A DNA stretch of 64,000 bases. Source: Strigamia acuminata (Eukaryota; Arthropoda; Chilopoda; Geophilomorpha; Linotaeniidae). Below are positions 54,501 through 64,000 of the stretch, piece by piece. Every line of letters begins with the position of its first letter. The stretch's first letter is position 1. A model generated the notes under the pieces. That model saw only the letters and a list, made by a program, of their open reading frames with translations. It was not told the origin of the DNA and did not search any database. The stretch is taken from the NCBI GenBank assembly GCA_949358305.1, contig OX442314.1, forward strand, positions 4,965,087 through 5,029,086. Reading direction: 5' to 3'. A program made the position numbers and the translations under genes.

Positions 54501-57500
54501 TTTTTTGACGTTTTTGGTCGATTTTTTGACGTTTTTGGTCGATTTTTTGATGTTTTTGTCGTTTTCTTTGCTCTTATGTCGAGTTTTTGATTTTTAAGTC
54601 GACTTTTTGAGTTTTTTGGTCGCCTTTTTGATTTTTTAGTCTACGTTTTGACTTTTTAGTTGCCTTTTTGATTTTTTAGTCGATTTTTTAAAAATGTTTT
54701 TGTATAATATTTCATTTTTTAGTCGATTTTTTTAACTTTTGCAGGATTTTTAATGTTTTTAGTCGATTTTTTTCATATCTATCAATTTTTTTATGCTTTT
54801 AGTCGATTTTTTAAAAATATTTTTGCAAGATATTTTATTTTTTTCTCGATCTTTTTAACTTTTGCAGGATTTTTAACATTCTAGTCGATTCTTTTGCTCG
54901 TTTTCCGAGTAGACTTTTCCATTTTTCATTTTTTCCCTCAATCAATTCCTTACTTCTTCAGCTTGGAATCCACAAGGAGAAATACAAGTCGCCGAGTTAC
55001 CAAATCAAAGAAGGCGAATCTGTAAACATCGACGTCACCAGCCCCGGCGCCACCCTCGCCTTAGCCATGATGTACTTCAAGACCAACAACAAGTAAACCA
55101 ACAACCCACAACAACACAAAAAACACCTCCAAAACATTCCTTTTCGTTGCAGCGCCGTCGCCAGCTGGATGGCCGTGCCCGAAACACAATTCCTCCTCGA
55201 TTTCGTCCGACCGGATTTCCTACTTTTACGCGTAAATCGAAAAAATAAAAATTAAAAAATTAAAAAATTAAAAAATTAAAAAATTAAAAAATTAAAAATA
55301 AAAAATAAAAAAATAATAAAATTAAAAAATTAAAAATTAAAAATAAATAATATTAAAAAATTAATTTGGCTAAATTTCTGCAGACGTTCAGCAAGAGTTT
55401 GATATTGTGGGACGACGTGGTGCCGTCAAGCAAGTGGGTCGAGAGTCACATCCCCAAACTCGTGTCGTCGACGGCGTTCAAGAAAAACAAGGACGACGAA
55501 ACCATCGATTACGAAACGATGAAGTAATTGACGAGATTAAAGAAAAATTAGATTTTTTTATTTTTTTTTTATTTTATTTTTATTTTTTTTAGTCAAGCTT
55601 ATTGTAACATCGTTGCCGGCGCTTGTTTGGGTTTGGGGTTTCGGTTTGCAGGGTCGGCGAATGAAGAAGCGTACAACACACTGGTAAAATTGTTTTTGTT
55701 TGTTTTTGTTTTTGTTTTTGTTTTTTATTGTTGTTTGTTTTTTGTTTATTTTTAGACGAAGTACGTGAAAATGTTTATTAGCGTGACGTGTAAGCACACT
55801 GGAGAGCCGGCCGGACGTAGCACTTTGGAAAATTGTCTTAATGTTACCGTTCTTTCGCTAGCGATGGTAATGATAATATATAACAGATAAATGACATTCA
55901 TGAAATTTATGAACTTTTTGAAATTTTGAAATTTAGGAAATTTAGGAAATAATTGATCTGCCACTAGTGGGACTTAGTAAATTAACTAAACCTGATTTAA
56001 TTGTAAAATTTTATCAAATTTCATCAAATTTCTTCGAATTTCTTCAAATTTCATCAAATTTCTTCAAATTTCATCAAAATTTTTGTCAAATTTCATCAAA
56101 ATTTTATCAAATTTTATCAAAATTTTATCAAATTTCATCAAAATTTTATCAAATTTTATCAAAATTTTATCAAATTTCATCAAAATTTTATCAAATTTCA
56201 TCAAAATTTTATCAAATTTCATCAAAATTTTATCAAATTTCATCAAAATTTTATCAAATTTCATCAAAATTTTATCAAATTTCATCAAAATTTTATCAAA
56301 TTTCATCAAAATTTTATCAAATTTCATCAAAATTTTATCAAATTTCATCAAAATTTTATCAAATTTCATCAAAATTTTATCAAATTTCATCAAAATTTTA
56401 TCAAATTTCATCAAAATTTTATCAAATTTCATCAAATTTCTTCGAATTTCTTCAAATTTCATCAAAATTTTATCAAATTTCATCAAAATTTTATCAAATT
56501 TCATCAAAATTTTATCAAATTTTATCAAAATTTTATCAAATTTCATCAAAATTTTATCAAATTTCATCAAAATTTTATCAAATTTCATCAAAATTTTATC
56601 AAATTTCATCAAAATTTTATCAAATTTCATCAAAATTTTATCAAATTTCATCAAAATTTTATCAAATTTCATCAAAATTTTATCAAATTTCATCAAATTT
56701 CTTCGAATTTCTTCAAATTTCATCAAATTTCTTCAAATTTCATCAAAATTTTTGTCAAATTTCATCAAAATTTTATCAAATTTTATCAAAATTTTATCAA
56801 ATTTCATCAAAATTTTATCAAATTTCATCAAAATTTTATCAAATTTCATCAAAATTTTATCAAATTTCATCAAAATTTTATCAAATTTCATCAAAATTTT
56901 ATCAAATTTCATCAAAATTTTATCAAATTTCATCAAAATTTTATCAAATTTCATCAAAATTTTATCAAATTTCATCAAAATTTTATCAAATTTCATCAAA
57001 ATTTTATCAAATTTCATCAAATTTCTTCGAATTTCTTCAAATTTCATCAAAATTTTATCAAATTTCATCAAAATTTTATCAAATTTCATCAAAATTTTAT
57101 CAAATTTTATCAAAATTTTATCAAATTTCATCAAAATTTTATCAAATTTCATCAAAATTTTATCAAATTTCATCAAAATTTTATCAAATTTCATCAAAAT
57201 TTTATCAAATTTCATCAAAATTTTATCAAATTTCATCAAAATTTTATCAAATTTCATCAAAATTTTATCAAATTTCATCAAAATTTTATCAAATTTCATC
57301 AAAATTTTATCAAATTTCATCAAAATTTCATCTAAATTTATCAAATTTCATCTAAATTCTTTCAAAATTAACTCAAATTTTGTTCAAAATTAACTCAAAT
57401 TTTGTTCAAAATTAACTCAAATTTTGTTCAAAATTAACTCAAATTTTGTTCAAAATTAACTCAAATTTTGTTCAAAATTAACTCAAATTTGTTTCAAAAT

Positions 57501-59942
57501 TAACTCAAAATTGTTTCAAAATTAACTCAAAATAAACTCAAATTTGGTTCAAAATTCACCAAAATTAACAACACGCCATTTTTATTTCACCAGGTGATGG
57601 CGGGCACCGGCGACTTAGAGGTGCTTCGAATCTGCCGCTTCATGCACTTCCGTCTCGGCCAAAGCAACAACTTCATTCTCTACGGCTCTCACCTAGCCAC
57701 CCACATGGCTCTCGGACTCCTATTCCTCGGCGGCGGAGCGTAAATTAAACCCCAAAAACAAAACAAAAACCAAAAATAATCCAAAATCTCCAGATACACA
57801 CTCAGCACCAATCCATTCGCAGTCGCCGCCATGATCTGCGCCTTCTTCCCCAAATTTCCCATCCACAGCAGCGACAACAGGTGCAACAACCAACCCAAAA
57901 TCCAAAACCAATCGAATAAACCCAAAAAATCGTTTCCAGGTACCACTTGCAAGCGTTTCGCCATTTATACGTGCTCGCCGTCGAACCACGACTCGTCATA
58001 CCACGTGACATCGTCACCAATAGCGTTTGCTACACAGAATTGAACATAAAATTCAAAGTAAAGCAAAAATTAATTATTATTATTATTATTTTTAAATTAT
58101 TTTTTGATTTTAGGACACAAAATGGTACAAGAACGTGAATTATAAGGTGAAGGCGCCATGTTTTTTGCCCGAGTTGGATTTATTGGAGGAGGTATGGTTG
58201 TTTGTTGTCATGGTGATGGGAATTTAATTTGAGTGGCTTTTGGTGGAATTTAATAGGCGGGAAATGGGTTTCCGGGGGGATGATTTGATTGGTTTGTTTG
58301 TTTTGTTTAGGTATCGGTTGACGACCCGCGGTATTGGCCGATTAGGTTTTGTTGCGATGAGAATTGGAATTCGTTGAAGTCGTTGCTGCATAATCGAGGA
58401 ATGATGTTTGTCAAGCAGAAAGCTGGTTATTTGTCTTATGTCGAGGATCCACGGGTTGAGTGAATTTTGTTTATGGGTTTGCGAGTTTGGTGGAAATTTA
58501 GCGGAAAGTTGGGGGATTTTGGTGGGATTTTGTTGAAATTTGTCGAAAAATTTAGAAATTTTGTTGAAATTTGTCGAAAATTTCGATATTTTGTTGAAAT
58601 TTGTCGAAAATTTCGATATTTTGTTGAAATTTGTCGAAAATTTCGATATTTTGTTGAAATTTCTCGTAAATTTTCGATATTTTGTTGAAATTTCTCGAAA
58701 ATTTTCGATATTTTGTTGAAATTAATTTTGTTGAAATTTCTCGAAAAATTTATAAATTTTGCTGAAATTTCTCGAAAAATTAGGAAATTCCGTTCAAATT
58801 TATCGAAAAATCGTGTAGTTTTATTGAAATTTTGTTTGAATGTTTTGAAAAATTGTGTAAATTCATCTAAATTTTGTTTTAATTTATAGAAATTTGTCTA
58901 ATTTTGATGAAATTTATCCAAAGATTGTTCAATTTCGTTTAAATTTATCCAAAAAATGTAAAATTTCGTTGAAATTTCTCGAAAAATTTGGAAATTTTGT
59001 TGCAATTTATCGAAAAATTGTGAAAATTTAATGAAATTTTGTTTTAATCTATAGAAAGTTTTCTCATTTTGATGTTAATTTATTGAAAAAATGTCTAATT
59101 TTGATGAAATTTATTGAAAAAATGTTGCATTTCTATGAAATTTATCAAAAATTGTGAAATTCTGTTTAAATTTATCCAAAAATTGTCCAATTTCGTTTAA
59201 ATTTATCCAAAAATTGTCCAATTTTGTTTAAATTTATCCAAAAATTGTCCAATTTCGTTTAAATTTATCCAAAAAATATGAAATTTCGTTTAAATTTATC
59301 AAAAAAAATATGAAATTTCGTTTAAATTTATCAAAAAAAATATAAAATTTCGTTTAAATTTATCTCAAAATTGTCCAATTTCATTCCAAATAGGGATTCC
59401 GCAGCGTTCTAACCCAAAGCCTAACCAAAGACAACGTAGGAAACTGGAACATCAAAGTACATCAAATTAATAAATAAAAACTTCATTCTTAAACATCTTC
59501 TTAACATTCTTAGCCGGATGCAATCGAAGCGTTTACAAAGGATCCCAAAGTCCTAAACTTCACGAAATTTTTTCTCCAAGACCAAACCGATGTCGAGGTA
59601 ACGACAAAAAAATTTTCTTAAACTTTAATTGAAATTTAATATTAATAACATTAAATTACATTCCAGGACACGCACCTCAAACAAACCTTGTGTAACGTTT
59701 TGTTCGAGTGCGTAACTCAAGAAAAATTAGAATTCTTTTCAACATACGTTTCGCTACTGCAGGTGATATTTCGATTAATTTGTATTTATTTATTTATTTA
59801 TTTATTTGTATTTACTTATTTGTATTTATTCATTTTATTATTATTTTTTTATTTATTCATTTATTTATTTTTCTTTTTTTTTATTTATTTCTTTTTATTT
59901 ATTTATTTATTTATTTTTATTTATCTATTTATTTATTTATTT

Positions 59943-59973
<31 letters not shown>

Positions 59974-61162
59974 GACGCTTCAGGAGGTGGAGCCTTCGAA
60001 TAATTTGTGGCAAATTAAATTGGCTGTAACGTTTAGCAAGGCACTGGTTAAAGAAAATAATTTTGCTGTTGCGACATGCAACAATTTGCTCAACCCCGAG
60101 TTTGCATTTGCTATTCAAAGTCGATTGGAGACGCGACTTTGTGTGTGGAGACGAGGTAAATGGTTCAAAAAGTGTAACAATCCAAATTTGGGATGTAAAA
60201 ATGCAATTTTTGGATTTAATAAGGCACTTTTCTGTGTTAAAATAGACTTGTGTAAAAATATTCTTTGTGTATTTTTGTGTGAAAATGCACTTTTTGTGAG
60301 TAAAAATGCACTTTTTGTGAGTAAAAATGCACTTTTTGTGAGTAAAAATGCACTTTTTGTGAGTAAAAATGCACTTTTTGTGAGTAAAAATGCACTTTTT
60401 GTGAGTAAAAATGCACTTTTTGTGAGTAAAAATGCACTTTTTGTGAGTAAAAATGCACTTTTTGTGAGTAAAAATGCACTTTTTGTGAGTAAAAATGCAC
60501 TTTTTGTGAGTAACAATGCACTTTTTGTGAGTAAAAATGCACTTTTTGTGAGTAAAAATGCACTTTTTGTGAGTAAAAATGCACTTTTTGTGAGTAAAAA
60601 TGCACTTTTTGTGAGTAAAAATGCACTTTTTGTGAGTAAAAATGCACTTTTTGTGAGTAAAAATGCACTTTTTGTGAGTAAAAATGCACTTTTTGTGAGT
60701 AAAAATGCACTTTTTGTGAGTAAAAATGCACTTTGTTTACAAAATTGCACGAAATGCTCTTTTGTGTGTAAACATGAACTTTAAGTTTACAAAATTGCAC
60801 AAAATGCACTTTATGAATGTAAAAATACACATTTATGTGCCCTTTATGTGCCCTTTATCGTTTGGTACTAACATAATTTTACTTTTAAACATAGCAGACA
60901 AACTAACGGCTATTTCCAATTACATAAGCCACCATGTGATGCCAACCGACTTAAACCTAGTTCAATTCCTCGTATATTACGACATTCTATTTTCACATAA
61001 ATCTCAACTTGAAAGTAAGTCGTAACATTGTTTATTCTTTTCGATTTCTGTTAATTTTGTTAATTTTTTGCAGCTTCCGGGTCTAATTTAGCCGTGCGGA
61101 GTCTTCAATTGAAAAATTTAAACCTGTCCGTAACAACGCTGATGAGTGTTAGTCAAAGCTGA
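40942..61162 (+). CDS. ANAPC1: Anaphase-promoting complex subunit 1 (APC1), 39 exons
   Basis: Encodes the largest scaffold subunit of the APC/C ubiquitin ligase, which drives securin and cyclin B destruction at anaphase; it holds the platform to the TPR lobe and the catalytic core. The product is about 1907 aa (human 1944), with every exon phase closing. Recognised along its length: MIAAGDLQDFAPFG start, EEELYFYDRTVVWSKG, HPLDEITP, a Ser-rich loop (about 285-409), HDPVHNRVTV, LPIGVALPLRNAI, HEVRRLLQS, RTMALCVGRGMFTL, FHNGVAAGLRI, then proteasome-cyclosome repeats (GLNGHL, HDYLCKGHEMTS, GLVYQGT, NDRESYSLAAGLALG, GATLALAMMYFKTNN, TRILWDD-like LILWDD, GLLFLGGG, LYVLAVEPR). Start: TAA in frame at 40912-40914 precedes the ATG. 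Exon lists are in the next three entries. Shares its promoter with GALNT2. Confidence 0.97.
41395..42639 (+). repeat. ANAPC1 intron 2 satellite, about 31-bp GACAGATTTGATCAAAAATT
   Basis: Copies of GAAAAATCGACAGATTTGAT followed by CAAAAATTGTT fill most of the 1245-bp intron. A shorter variant GATGAAATATCGACAGATTT (about 20-21 bp) dominates from 42120. Confidence 0.88.
43016..43651 (+). repeat. ANAPC1 intron 5 satellite, 20-bp TTGAAATTTATCGAAAATTG
   Basis: Eight near-perfect units at 43100-43260, then variants. At 43435-43580 the array switches to the GAAAAATCGACAGATTTGAT unit of intron 2. Confidence 0.88.
43977..44702 (+). repeat. ANAPC1 intron 7 satellite, about 52-bp unit with TAGCGATTTTCGGCTAAATT
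   Basis: Near-identical copies at 44060-44250, then decayed CGTTATAACGAA-type units of about 60 bp to 44690. Confidence 0.85.
45180..46250 (+). repeat. ANAPC1 intron 9 satellite, about 41-bp CGATTTATTGCGATTTTGTG
   Basis: The series 45182-45325 is repeated at 45326-45485 with the same variant order, a higher-order period near 144 bp. Later copies decay to ACGGTATTTTGTAACGATAA. Confidence 0.85.
46750..47560 (+). repeat. ANAPC1 intron 11 satellite, about 30-bp AACGTTAAAATCCGAATTTA
   Basis: About twenty-five copies alternating in the words ATAATTCAAA and CAATTGCAAA. Confidence 0.88.
47975..48243 (+). repeat. ANAPC1 intron 13 satellite, TTCGATTCTTTTTCGATTTT (about 21 bp)
   Basis: A perfect stretch at 48040-48160 decays to TCGATTTTTTT up to the acceptor, so it also supplies the polypyrimidine tract of exon 14. 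Confidence 0.85.
48514..49238 (+). repeat. ANAPC1 intron 14 GGGCCC-cored repeats
   Basis: Eight or more diverged copies of a unit with TTGGGCCCCGGGCCCCCA and an AT-rich spacer (TTTTATTTTCAT...). Cores GGGCCC and CCCGGG are palindromic. Confidence 0.8.
49239..55866 (+). CDS. ANAPC1: ANAPC1 exons 15-28 (residues 694-1507)
   Basis: Exons: 49239-49733, 49799-49877, 50631-50735, 50809-51074, 52107-52291, 52367-52568, 53450-53643, 53708-53984, 54049-54135, 54962-55092, 55153-55231, 55384-55523, 55593-55683, 55756-55866. Exon 15 is by far the longest (495 nt) and reads HIPALLYVLHLVYEELKL, an unmistakable APC1 stretch. The helical middle part leads into the PC repeats from exon 21. All introns here are GT-AG. 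Confidence 0.93.
49878..50630 (+). repeat. ANAPC1 intron 16 satellite, 30-bp GTAAAAATGGCATTATTGCT
   Basis: About fifteen copies with G-run at about 49907-49923 upstream. Units near 50100-50300 use a GTAAATTGGACGTTTTTGCT variant. Confidence 0.8.
51075..52106 (+). repeat. ANAPC1 intron 18 GTGTGGGGCCC minisatellite
   Basis: About twenty-five GGGGCCC(A/C) cores separated by AAATCACAAAATTTGATGA-type spacers. A block near 51550-51620 has four 21-bp units CCCATTGTGTGGGGCCTA. Confidence 0.85.
52630..53350 (+). repeat. ANAPC1 intron 20 satellite, 21-bp AAAAACTGCATTTTTCTACCC
   Basis: About thirty copies; near-perfect at 52660-52890, later with a GCTT variant. TGCA-centred core. Both strands read open for about 100 codons, an artefact. 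Confidence 0.88.
54136..54961 (+). repeat. ANAPC1 intron 23 TCGATTTTTTGATGTTTTTAG satellite
   Basis: Degenerate units of about 18-21 bp (ATATCTTTCGATTTTTT, then TTTTTAGTCGATTTTTTGA). Confidence 0.8.
56000..57350 (+). repeat. ANAPC1 intron 28 satellite, 21-bp TTTCATCAAAATTTTATCAAA, higher-order
   Basis: About sixty near-identical 21-bp units. A marker segment with TTCTTCGAAT occurs at 56031, 56438, 56699 and 57023, alternating in context, so a block of roughly 0.6-0.7 kb was duplicated. Open frames of over 430 codons on the plus strand and over 200 on the minus strand are repeat artefacts. 57355-57540 holds a second repeat, AAAATTAACTCAAATTTTGTTC (21-22 bp). Confidence 0.92.
57594..61162 (+). 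CDS. ANAPC1: ANAPC1 exons 29-39 (residues 1508 to C-terminus)
   Basis: Exons: 57594-57739, 57794-57880, 57940-58057, 58114-58191, 58311-58454, 59394-59456, 59514-59597, 59667-59762, 59975-60155, 60898-61014, 61074-61162. It completes the PC-repeat ring (MALGLLFLGGG, YHLQALRHLYVLAVEPR) and the C-terminal region (LWQIKLAVTFSK, LVQFLVYYDILFS). TGA stop at 61160-61162. Confidence 0.93.
58500..59390 (+). repeat. ANAPC1 intron 33 satellite, about 30-bp TTGAAATTTGTCGAAAATTT
   Basis: Four near-perfect copies at 58540-58690, then decayed units (TTTAAATTTATCCAAAAATTGTCC). Shares TTGAAATTT.TCGAAAA with the intron 5 array. Confidence 0.82.
60275..60730 (+). repeat. ANAPC1 intron 37 satellite, 21-bp GTGAGTAAAAATGCACTTTTT
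   Basis: About twenty-one near-identical copies. Each unit carries GTGAGTAA, a strong 5' splice-site match, following the true donor at 60156. The core AAAAATGCACTTTTT is TGCA-centred. Confidence 0.93.
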
Positions 61163-61250
61163 TATTAAAAAAGAAATTTAAAAAATTTTACAATATAATA
61201 TTTAAATTGTTTAAATTTAATTTTTTTTTAACTTTTTCAGTGATGTTGTA

Positions 61251-61256
61251 AATAAA
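61251..61256 (+). other. Poly(A) signal AATAAA of ANAPC1
   Basis: First AATAAA after the stop, 89 nt downstream of the TGA. Confidence 0.6.
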
Positions 61257-61262
61257 AGATGA

Positions 61263-62810
61263 TGAGCATTAACAAAAATGTTTCCATCTTTTTTTTGGGG
61301 AGGATTTTTAATGTTTTGGCTATTTTTTGGTTACTTATTGTAAAACATTTTAGATAGTTTTTGATAAATTTTGAATGTTTTATTTTGGTAAAATTTCTGA
61401 CAATTGTTTGGTGATTTTTAAGAATTTGATGGGTTTTTGATGATTTTTGTTGATTTTTCCACAAGTTTTGACAAATTTTGATAAATTTACACAAATTTTT
61501 GATAGCTTTTGGTTATTTTTGATAGCTTTTGGTTATTTTTCAAGAAGTTTGCATAATGTTTGCATAATTTTTGATAATTTATAATGAATTATTGACAAAA
61601 TGATAGAAATTTTTGACAAGTTTACAGATATTTTTGACAAGATTGCAGAAATTTTTTACCAATTTTTGACCTGTTTTTGACCTGTTTTTGACCGATTTTT
61701 GACCGATTTTTGACCGATTTTTGACCGATTTTTGACCGATTTTTGACCAATTTTTGACCATTTTTTGACCATTTTTTGACCATTTTTTTAAATAATATTG
61801 AAAAATTTGAGAAAATGAACAAAACAATGGTTATTTTTTGCACCACATATAAGCCACCAAAATGCCATTATAAGCAGTATAAAATATAAAAACATGCATA
61901 GTAAAAAATTTATTAACCCTATTATCTGGCCTGTCGGTGTTTATGAAATTACAAACTTTTGAATCAGTTATTTAACTTTTCTACAAATTCTGAAAGCCAT
62001 TATTAAAATTTATGTAAAATCACAGAAATTTAAAAACGCTTGTTTTGGTTCATTCCCATTGAAAAAAAATCCTCACTCACTTCTAACGACACGCCGGTAA
62101 AAACAGTGCTTAAATTTACCGAGTTTGATTTACCAGCTTCAAGCTTGCTGGTGTTTTGGTCATGTGACATTAACAGCCAATCAGAATCGTGACGAAATTC
62201 TCGAAGGAGATTTTGGCGGGAATTTCTTTCTAGCTACCTAGCGAGCTCGACTTTGCCGGTTAAGTAAGCCAAAAGCGGGTCAAGTGTAAAAGACTCCGTC
62301 TTGAAACTTGTACTAGCGAGCTTTGGAATTTTACGCGCTCCCTCGTGTTTCCACCTTCAAACGCGCTTTAAATGCTTAATGGAGTGGAAAAACAGTTTGT
62401 TCAGCTACCATTGCACCTTATTTGAACTTGTCTCGGAGCTTGTTTGCAGGTGCAACTTAGGACAATCCTAATGCATTGGAATTGAATTTAGTCCTAAAAT
62501 TAAGCCCAACACAAAGAGCTTACTTTGGAATAATTTGTTTATATTCAGTTGGTGACAGTTGTCCTCTCCTCCTGCAACTGTGGTTGGATTTCACTGCAAC
62601 TCGCTAATGTAATTTGATCACATTTGCATTAAAGCTGCCTTGGATGACAATAAGGATGATACCATTTATCACTTTAACTTGCAACTAACAACTAAATATG
62701 ACACGTCAATAATTCAATTACATTTAAGACTGCAATCTAATTTAAAAGGAAAAACATCTCTCAACAAACTCCCTGGATGGCTTCAATTACTCATCTGTTT
62801 TTTTAAAGAG
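61263..62810. other. Intergenic; TTTTTGACCGA repeat at 61655-61795
   Basis: Decayed TTTTTGAT words, then about a dozen 11-bp TTTTTGACCGA units, then unique sequence to 62810 with no gene recognised. Confidence 0.5.
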
Positions 62811-62814
62811 TCTA

Positions 62815-63150
62815 TAGGGCCCTATTCATTACATCTAAGGGGCCCTATTGACTCCATTACATCTAAGGAGCTCAATTGACTCCATTAGATCTAAGGGGCC
62901 CAATTGATTTCTTTAAATTTAGGGGCCCCTAATTGACTTTATTAAATTTAGGGGCCCAAATGACTCTATTAGATATGAGGGGCCCAATTGACTACATTAG
63001 ATGTAAGGGGCCCAATTGACTCCATTCGATCTAAGGGGCCCAGTTGATTTCATTAAATTTAGGGGCCCCTAATTGACTTTATTAAATTTAGGGGCCCGAT
63101 TGACAACATTAGATCTGAGGGGCCCAATTGACTACATTTTATCTTGGGGC
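62815..63150 (+). repeat. GGGGCCCAATTGACTCCATT minisatellite
   Basis: About nine copies of a roughly 31-bp unit, AAGGGGCCCAATTGACTCCA plus TTAGATCT. Again a GGGCCC core. Confidence 0.85.
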
Positions 63151-63169
63151 CCAGGGTTTTGCAGGAAAT

Positions 63170-63370
63170 ATCGCATTACCAGTACATGGTACTTGGTACC
63201 AGATAAAAAGTATCGCAGTACCAAACAAGAAATACCTCGGTACCAGTGCACGGTACTTGGTACCAAACAAAAAATACCATGGTACCTGTGCTCGATACTT
63301 GCTTCCAAACAAAAAATGCCACGGTACCAGTGCATGGTACTTGGTATCAACCAAAAATTATCGCAGTTCT
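63170..63370 (+). repeat. GGTACC-rich repeat, about 50-bp unit
   Basis: Four copies of a unit with CAGTGCACGGTACTTGGTACC and AAACAAAAAATACC. GGTACC and GTGCAC are palindromic. Confidence 0.8.
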
Positions 63371-63434
63371 GGCATCGGTACTGGCACAACACTGCAACAA
63401 TTTCAAGGGGAAAAAAATACCATGGTGCCATGTT

Positions 63435-63656
63435 ACCAGTGGCATCAGTGGCGGTACCATTAGTACCAGTACCACTTGTACCGGACCAGTGAGACCATTA
63501 TCAGTGATACTGGTACTGGTACTGATGCGGTAAACAGTACTTGATACCGGATGAAAAGTGCCGCATCAGTACCAGTACCAGTATCACTGATAATGGTCTC
63601 ACTGGTCCGGTACAAGTGGTACTGGTACTAATGGTACCGCCACTGATACCACTGGT
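63435..63656. repeat. 96-bp near-perfect inverted repeat with 30-nt loop
   Basis: Arm 63435-63530 is the reverse complement of 63561-63656 with one mismatch (GGCATCAG against GGTATCAG). The spacer is 63531-63560. Arms are made of GGTACC/AGTACCAGT words related to the preceding repeat. Confidence 0.95.
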
Positions 63657-64000
63657 ACTGGTGTTAGGCTTCGCCTCGAGGTGGCGCCCGCTACCTCCCT
63701 CCCCCCGCCCAGCCAATCATTACCTTGTTGTTTTAATCTTTTTTGGGTTTCGGCCATTTTGTATTTTGGAAATAAAGTCAGTTAGACATACTCAACCGAC
63801 ATGTAGAGTCACTTTCCGACTCTCGAATCACTTACAACTGGTCACACTGGTCCAGTCCCAGACTCCTCCTGTCAGGGTAATAATGATTTTCTAAAATTTA
63901 ATTCCAATTTTTGACACCCTACAGCGCTGCGTGTAGTTTACGACAACTTTATTTAATATTTGATACTTTTAATCGCTTTTTCCCAGCGATTTGTCACAAT
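63657..64000. other. No gene; possible LTR-like stretch
   Basis: TGTTAGGC at 63661, a CCAAT box near 63711 and GAAATAAAG near 63769 give a loosely LTR-like order, but no matching ends or target duplication were found. Confidence 0.25.

Noticed and set aside
55967-57393. Plus-strand open frames of 462 and 436 codons
   Set aside because: They lie wholly in a 21-bp satellite in ANAPC1 intron 28; four frames are open at once, as expected from the repeat.
59987-60830. Open frames of about 200-265 codons on both strands
   Set aside because: The first part overlaps ANAPC1 exon 37 in another frame and the rest is the intron 37 satellite.
63661-63900. Short LTR starting TGTTAGGC
   Set aside because: CCAAT and AATAAA order is suggestive, but there is no matching terminus or target duplication.

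Overview
The window is nuclear DNA of an animal, most likely an invertebrate; I cannot name the phylum. Evidence: three multi-exon protein genes of animal type with GT-AG (twice GC-AG) introns, metazoan promoter motifs (NRF-1, ETS, RFX X-box), pogo, hAT and THAP-type DNA transposons and LTR elements, and no bacterial operons or Shine-Dalgarno-led genes. Most of the sequence is AT-rich tandem repeat.

Layout. 1-19.5 kb: no intact gene found. It holds a possible promoter/first exon (300-640), an ETS-motif cluster, many minisatellites, several well-delimited transposons (hAT MITE 5345-5570, THAP-type element 6197-6881, a hAT-like MITE inside a pogo-like MITE at 15304-16091) and a 1.6-kb LTR-like element (17547-19136) that splits a satellite array. 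19.7-23.5 kb, minus strand: a complete 13-exon gene for a transferrin receptor / glutamate carboxypeptidase II-like type II membrane protein (about 670 aa) whose metal site is destroyed. 24.6-30.7 kb, minus strand: two tandem copies of a leucine-rich-repeat gene. The distal one is clearly dead and carries a MITE; the proximal one has a single in-frame stop. A decayed Ty3-type gag lies between them. 31.6-33.5 kb: a pogo-type transposon containing a solo LTR and another MITE. 35.3-40.5 kb, minus strand: GALNT2-like mucin-type O-glycosyltransferase, 14 exons, 554 aa. 40.9-61.2 kb, plus strand: ANAPC1, the largest scaffold subunit of the anaphase-promoting complex, 39 exons, about 1907 aa. GALNT2 and ANAPC1 are head to head, start codons 423 bp apart. 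61.3-64 kb: repeats, ending with a near-perfect 96-bp inverted repeat.

The genes do not form a pathway: one acts in cell-cycle ubiquitination, one in Golgi glycosylation and one at a membrane. The notable biology is structural. Introns are either about 50-150 bp or are swollen by tandem arrays, mostly a different one per intron, and the AT-rich units are very often close to 10, 20-21, 30-31, 41 or 51 bp, i.e. whole helical turns. Exons were called by hand from splice motifs, frame and family similarity recalled from memory; all exon phases of the three intact genes close.
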